DNA from: CAVTHK01 sp964552235
GTDB lineage: Bacteria; Spirochaetota; Spirochaetia; SZUA-6; CAVTHK01
Direction of reading: 5' to 3'
Length of the DNA stretch: 64,000 nucleotides
Assembly (NCBI GenBank): GCA_964552235.1
Contig: CAZKGO010000005.1
Span: 1 to 64,000 of the forward strand
The first letter of the stretch is position 1. The number at the start of each line of letters is the position of its first letter. The notes beneath the pieces are model-generated. The model saw only the letters and a list, made by a program, of their open reading frames with translations, was not told the origin of the DNA and made no database searches. This document shows positions 60,449 through 64,000 of the stretch, one piece after another. A program made the translations under genes and the position numbers.

Positions 60449-61303
60449 ATGAGTGACGAGATCGAGCGGCTGAGTCCGACGGTCCGCAGCCACATCCAGG
60501 CCATCACGCGCACTTCCGGCCTGGCGCAGACCGAGGGATCGTTCCTGCGCATGGCCATGGCGTGGCTGGAGAAGAAGAGGCTCTTCGAACAGCAGGCGCG
60601 CGCCCTCGACATGCGCCAGGTCGAGTCGTTTGCAGCGTCCGAGCCCGGGGGCGCGCTCGCGCTGACCTATTCCGGCTCGCTCATCAGCCTTGAGCCCGCG
60701 GTCGAGGGCAGCCGCCGCGTCGAGTACGCGAGCATCCCGCTGCGGGCCGACGTGCCGGCCCTGGCGATTGCGGAAAAGACGGCCCTGTCGGGTGACCTGC
60801 GCATCGACGGCGAGGCGGCGTTCACCGCGGGTCCCGTCAAGAGCACCTCACAGCTGCTTGTGATCGCGGTCTTTGCCCCGGGCCTGAGCCTGCGCGAGCA
60901 GAGCCGGCGCATCCGCGAAGCGACGATCTTTCTCACCAACGGCTTCGTCAAGATCAACCGGACCGTCCTGCCGCCAAAGGAGGGGGTCCCCGAGCAGTTC
61001 ACCCTCCGCGCGATCGTCGCCTACCTCGCCAAGCGGGCGGGGCTGCCCAAGGTGCGCGTGCAGGGGATCCTTCGCGACTACCTGGCTGTGCTCGAATCGG
61101 GCATGCTTCTCGGCGAGAGCGTCGCCCTCGGCCGCATCGGCCGCCTCTCCGCTGTGAGGCGCGGGGTGCGCAAGGCGCGCGCCGGCATCAACCCCGCGAC
61201 CGGGCAGCCGCTGACCATCCCCGCGCAGCCGGAGCGCATGGCGCCGCGCATGAGGTTCGGCCGCGCCCTCAAGGCGCGGCTGCGGGACCTGCCCCTGAAC
61301 TAA
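60449..61303 (+). CDS. hypothetical protein with C-terminal HU/IHF-like DNA-binding domain
   Basis: 284 residues. Residues 1-175 are paralogous to the divergent neighbour. Residues about 190-284 align with bacterial HU: FTLRAIVAYLAKRAGLPK, then GESVALGRIGRLSAVRR, then the hallmark GINPATGQPLTIPA and FGRALKARL. HU-type domains bend DNA and bind hairpins, junctions and cruciforms. No membrane segment. A TACAAT box 8 bases before the ATG sets the start. The fusion and its place beside six palindromes suggest that it recognizes the array, which is inference. Confidence 0.75.
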   Translation: MSDEIERLSPTVRSHIQAITRTSGLAQTEGSFLRMAMAWLEKKRLFEQQARALDMRQVESFAASEPGGALALTYSGSLISLEPAVEGSRRVEYASIPLRADVPALAIAEKTALSGDLRIDGEAAFTAGPVKSTSQLLVIAVFAPGLSLREQSRRIREATIFLTNGFVKINRTVLPPKEGVPEQFTLRAIVAYLAKRAGLPKVRVQGILRDYLAVLESGMLLGESVALGRIGRLSAVRRGVRKARAGINPATGQPLTIPAQPERMAPRMRFGRALKARLRDLPLN

Positions 61304-61389
61304 AGGCGCCTCGCGCCGCGCGAGTCGGCGGCGCCCATCCCCCGGCGCACCGCGCGTGTGCCCCCTCGCCCCACAGCGTGTCCTCTCGC

Positions 61390-61395
61390 TATAAT
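61390..61395 (+). promoter_or_regulatory. -10 box of TIM-barrel isomerase gene
   Basis: A perfect TATAAT, followed by GGAGGA about 6 bases after it and the ATG at 61414. No clear -35 box is seen at the usual distance. Confidence 0.4.
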
Positions 61396-61413
61396 GCCGC
61401 CGGAGGAATCCTC

Positions 61414-62250
61414 ATGATCGCCTCGGGGCGCTTTGCCCTCAACAGGATCGCCTGCCCGACGCTGGGCCTGCTGGACTTCTTCAAGCTGGCCCGGGAGGTC
61501 GGCGTGAGCAAGGTCGAGCTGCGCAACGACCTGCCCGGCGGGCGGGTCACCGACGGGCTCGAGCCCTCCGAGGCCGCGGCTCTCGCCGCCAGGCACGGCA
61601 TCGAGGTGATCGCGATCAACGCCCTGCAGAGGTTCAACGTGAAGGCCCTCGCAGGCCGGGTCGCCGCCGAGCTCGAGCGGCTCCTCGACATCGCCGCGGC
61701 TCTGCGCTGCCGCGCCGTCGTGCTGTGCCCGAACAATGACGCCGCGGACGGCCGCGACGCCGAGAGCCGGCAGGAGGAGACCGTCGAGGCGCTCGCCGCT
61801 CTCGGCCCCCTCTTTTCCGCGTCGGGCATCCTCGGCTACGTCGAGCCGCTCGGCTTCGCCGAATCCTCCCTACGTTCCGTGGTCGCGGCCTGCGACGCGA
61901 TCAAGCGCTCGGGGCAGAGCTGCTACCGCGTGCTCTTCGACACATTTCACCACCACCTGGGGCCCGACACCGCGGCCGTCATCGGCGTCGGCTACGACGT
62001 GCGCAACACCGGTCTCGTCCATGCCTCCGGAGTGGAGTCTCCGGTGGCCGCGGAGTGCGCCCGCGACGAGCACCGCGTCCTGGTCTCGGGCCGCGACCGC
62101 ACGGCATCGCGGGAGCAGATCATGCAGCATATCAGGCTCGGCTACGCGGGCGACATCTCGCTCGAGCCGTTCGCCCCGGAGATCCAGAGGCTGGGACGCG
62201 ACGAGCTGGCCGCCGCTGTCAGAAAGAGCCTGCGCTACCTGCAGGAATGA
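61414..62250 (+). CDS. xylose isomerase-like TIM-barrel protein (IolI-like)
   Basis: 278 residues. FALNRIACPTLGLLDFFKLAREVGVSKVELRND at the start is written here only in part: the key points are the KVELRND strand, GYVEPLGF, VLFDTFHHHLGP and ISLEPF, which provide the Glu, Asp, His and Glu metal ligands. Close relatives are annotated as inosose isomerase or sugar phosphate isomerase. It could feed the methylmalonate-semialdehyde-type dehydrogenase at 28.7 kb through inositol breakdown, but no other iol gene is near. Confidence 0.75.
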   Translation: MIASGRFALNRIACPTLGLLDFFKLAREVGVSKVELRNDLPGGRVTDGLEPSEAAALAARHGIEVIAINALQRFNVKALAGRVAAELERLLDIAAALRCRAVVLCPNNDAADGRDAESRQEETVEALAALGPLFSASGILGYVEPLGFAESSLRSVVAACDAIKRSGQSCYRVLFDTFHHHLGPDTAAVIGVGYDVRNTGLVHASGVESPVAAECARDEHRVLVSGRDRTASREQIMQHIRLGYAGDISLEPFAPEIQRLGRDELAAAVRKSLRYLQE

Positions 62251-62308
62251 AGGGCGCGGCCGGCCGACGGGGCCGACGACGCCTGGCGGCGGACTTGGGC
62301 TCGGCCGC

Positions 62309-62794
62309 TTAGAACCTCACGCCGACGAACAGGCCCCCAAGGATATCGGTGGAAAACGAAGGCTCCACCACGACGCTCGCCTCGCTTCCGACCAACAGAC
62401 GGTCACCCGGCTGCCACTCGACGCCCAGCCGGAAGGTGAGAAAGCTCTCGAGAACGCCGCCGTCGTTGATGTACTGCTGCGCCCCGGCCACGGCGAACAG
62501 GTCGAGAGCGCGGCCGAGCAGGTAGGCCTTAACGAACACCTCGAGGCAGTTCTCCTGCATCCCGTCGCCGTCGACGTAGGCGTAGCCGAGGCCCACGGCC
62601 AGGTGCTCCAGGAGCGCGTACTCGCCCTCCACGAGAGCCTGCGCCGCCGGGTCGCCCGAATCCAGGCTGCGGCCCAGCCCGAAGTGCGCGCTGACGGCCG
62701 GCCGCTTTGCCCGCAGCGGCTGGGCGGCCAGCGGCGTCGCCGCCGACAGGAGCAACAAGGCGGCGAACAGCACGACGGTCAGCCTGACGGACAC
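62309..62794 (-). CDS. exported hypothetical protein, probable outer-membrane barrel
   Basis: 161 residues from a GTG at 62794 with GGAGG about 6 bases upstream and a TATAAT on the minus strand at 62818-62813. The signal peptide ends near PLAAQP. It then shows alternating strands (HFGLGRSLDSGD, LAVGLGYAYVDGDG, FLTFRLGVEWQPGDRLLVG) and ends in LFVGVRF, an aromatic C-terminus as in outer-membrane barrels. No named family is recognized. Confidence 0.65.
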   Translation of the reverse strand: MSVRLTVVLFAALLLLSAATPLAAQPLRAKRPAVSAHFGLGRSLDSGDPAAQALVEGEYALLEHLAVGLGYAYVDGDGMQENCLEVFVKAYLLGRALDLFAVAGAQQYINDGGVLESFLTFRLGVEWQPGDRLLVGSEASVVVEPSFSTDILGGLFVGVRF

Positions 62795-62835
62795 GCGGAG
62801 CCTCCGCTGCCCATTATACACCGCGCGGGGCTGCC

Positions 62836-63996
62836 CTATCGCCGCCGCGCCGCGTGCGCTTCGATGGCTGCCACGCGCTCGGCGAGCGTGGGGTGCGAGT
62901 AGTGATAGAAGCTGTAGAGCGGGTGGGGCGTGAGGTTGCTCAGGTTGCTGCGGCCAAGGCCGATGAGCGCCGCCTTGAGCCCGGCGGCGCCGCCGGTGGC
63001 ATCGACCGCGAAGCGGTCGGCCTCGTACTCGTGCCTGCGGCTCCAGGCCGCGAACAGCGGCGCCAGGAAAAAGGTGAAGGGCCCGGCGCAGAAGCTCATG
63101 ATCACCAGCAGCGCGTAGGGGCTCGGCCGGTCGAACCCAAAGGCGCTGTAGAACGGCTGGTAGGGCAGCAGCAGGCTGAGGATCCAGAACCCGACGAGGA
63201 GCATCAGGACCGAGAAGGCGAGCCGCTGCCTGACGTGGTGCCGCTTCTCGTGGCCGATCTCGTGGGCGAGCACGGCCACGAGGCTCTCCTCCGACAGGCT
63301 GCGGATCAGGGTGTCGAACAGAACGACGCGCTTGGCCCTGCCCAGCCCGGTGAAGTAGGCGTTGCTGTGGCTCGACCGCCTGCTGCCGTCCATCACGAAG
63401 ATGCCCCGCGTCGCGAAGCCGAGCCTCGAGGCGAGGTCCTGGATGCGCTCCTTGAGGCTGCCGTCGTCCAGCGGCGTGAACTTGTTGAACAGCGGCGCGA
63501 TCACCGTCGGGTAGATCACGGTCACGACGAGCTGAAAGAGGCTCACCCCCGCGAAGCCGAACAGCCACCACCACCGTCCAGCCCTGTCGACGAACCAGAA
63601 CAGGGCGAGGAGCAAGGGCGCGAGCAGCGCCACGGAAACCGCGAGGTTCCTGGCCAGGTCCGCCGCGAAGAGGCCCGGCGTCATCCTGTTGAAGCCGAAG
63701 CGCTCCTCGATGACGAACTGCAGGTACAGGGAGGCGGGCAGCGAGACGAGGGTGAAGAAGACCGAGATCAGGACGAAGTAGGCGAGCCCCGTCGCGTAGC
63801 CGGGCAGCCGCCAGCCCAGCACCAGACGGTCGAGCGCCCCGAGGGCGCCGCTGAGGACCACAGCGAGCACGACGGCGGCAGCAAAGAGGCCGTCGACGAG
63901 GGCGAAGCGGCTGCGTGCCAGGGTGTAGTCGAGCGACCGTTTGTATGTCTCGCGGTCCATCACCTCCAGCACAAAGGCCGGCGGCGCTGCGCTCAC
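62836..63996 (-). CDS. M48 metallopeptidase, Ste24/CAAX-protease type, possibly 5'-truncated
   Basis: 386 residues to the window edge. The N-terminal M48 membrane region has several hydrophobic segments (30-160). The zinc motif HEIGH is at 245-249, after NAYFTGLGRAKRVVLFDTL, and the third ligand Glu is in HEYEADRFAVD near residue 325. The first possible start is a GTG at 63996, 4 bases from the window end, so the real start may lie outside. Such proteases act on membrane proteins or lipidated peptides and join quality control of the inner membrane. Confidence 0.88.
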   Translation of the reverse strand: MSAAPPAFVLEVMDRETYKRSLDYTLARSRFALVDGLFAAAVVLAVVLSGALGALDRLVLGWRLPGYATGLAYFVLISVFFTLVSLPASLYLQFVIEERFGFNRMTPGLFAADLARNLAVSVALLAPLLLALFWFVDRAGRWWWLFGFAGVSLFQLVVTVIYPTVIAPLFNKFTPLDDGSLKERIQDLASRLGFATRGIFVMDGSRRSSHSNAYFTGLGRAKRVVLFDTLIRSLSEESLVAVLAHEIGHEKRHHVRQRLAFSVLMLLVGFWILSLLLPYQPFYSAFGFDRPSPYALLVIMSFCAGPFTFFLAPLFAAWSRRHEYEADRFAVDATGGAAGLKAALIGLGRSNLSNLTPHPLYSFYHYSHPTLAERVAAIEAHAARRR

Positions 63997-64000
63997 CCGC

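Noticed and set aside
57562..60612. A 1016-residue kinase with a long N-terminal extension
   Set aside because: The upstream part is antisense to other genes and crosses the hairpin array; the kinase domain starts right after the ATG at 59451.
1..64000. Prophage, integrase, transposase or IS element
   Set aside because: No such protein motif or terminal inverted repeat was found on either strand.

Overview
The window is GC-rich (by eye well above 60 percent), densely coded DNA carrying about 60 genes on both strands. Many neighbours overlap by 1 to 4 bases, and one 10-base run of N marks a scaffold join at 12628-12637. A GC-rich, free-living member of the Spirochaetota is my best guess. It rests on a small outer-membrane barrel resembling BAPKO_0422/DUF3996 proteins, a TRAP transporter, several CsgG-like and barrel-type envelope proteins, and a complete selenocysteine decoding cluster. 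No 16S rRNA or ribosomal protein is present to prove it. There is no prophage, insertion sequence or CRISPR array.

Layout. 1-8.4 kb: a GH106-like glycoside hydrolase behind a FabB-type ketosynthase, a sugar isomerase, and a TRAP transporter whose binding protein and membrane subunits face each other. 8.4-18.3 kb: aldo/keto reductase, DUF3604 protein, barrel protein, purine permease with phosphoribosyltransferase, a CFA-synthase-like methyltransferase coupled to a flavoprotein, a ceramidase-like protein and a DegT aminotransferase. 18.2-22.5 kb: a 5'-nucleotidase, a decayed LVIVD-repeat remnant, a hypothetical protein and an MFS carrier. 22.5-26.6 kb: a selenocysteine peroxiredoxin (in-frame UGA with a bacterial SECIS hairpin), tRNA-Sec, selA and selB. 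26.7-34 kb: a broken glycosidase, a PilZ membrane protein, a methylmalonate-semialdehyde-type dehydrogenase, and an oxidoreductase-amidohydrolase-MFS operon. 34-39.5 kb: envelope proteins and an ECF sigma/anti-sigma/caspase-like protease operon. 39.5-51.7 kb: mixed catabolism, a HepT/MntA toxin-antitoxin pair, and an acid-sugar dehydratase/kinase/aldolase set. 51.7-61.3 kb: a signalling block (hybrid histidine kinase, VWA-FHA protein, FHA membrane protein, Ser/Thr kinase) followed by two divergent paralogues flanking an array of six hairpins. 61.4-64 kb: TIM-barrel isomerase, barrel protein and an M48 protease cut by the window edge.

The most unusual part is 59.5-61.3 kb. Six tandem palindromes of 20-24 bases, whose stems differ by compensatory changes, fill the space between two divergently transcribed paralogues, and one of these paralogues ends in an HU/IHF-like DNA-binding domain. 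The sigma/anti-sigma/caspase operon and the Sec cluster are the next most interesting.

Promoters are often readable as TTGACN or TTGCNN, about 17 bases, TAnnnT. In several genes the start codon lies only 6-10 bases past the -10 box, which implies leaderless or nearly leaderless mRNAs next to ordinary Shine-Dalgarno genes.
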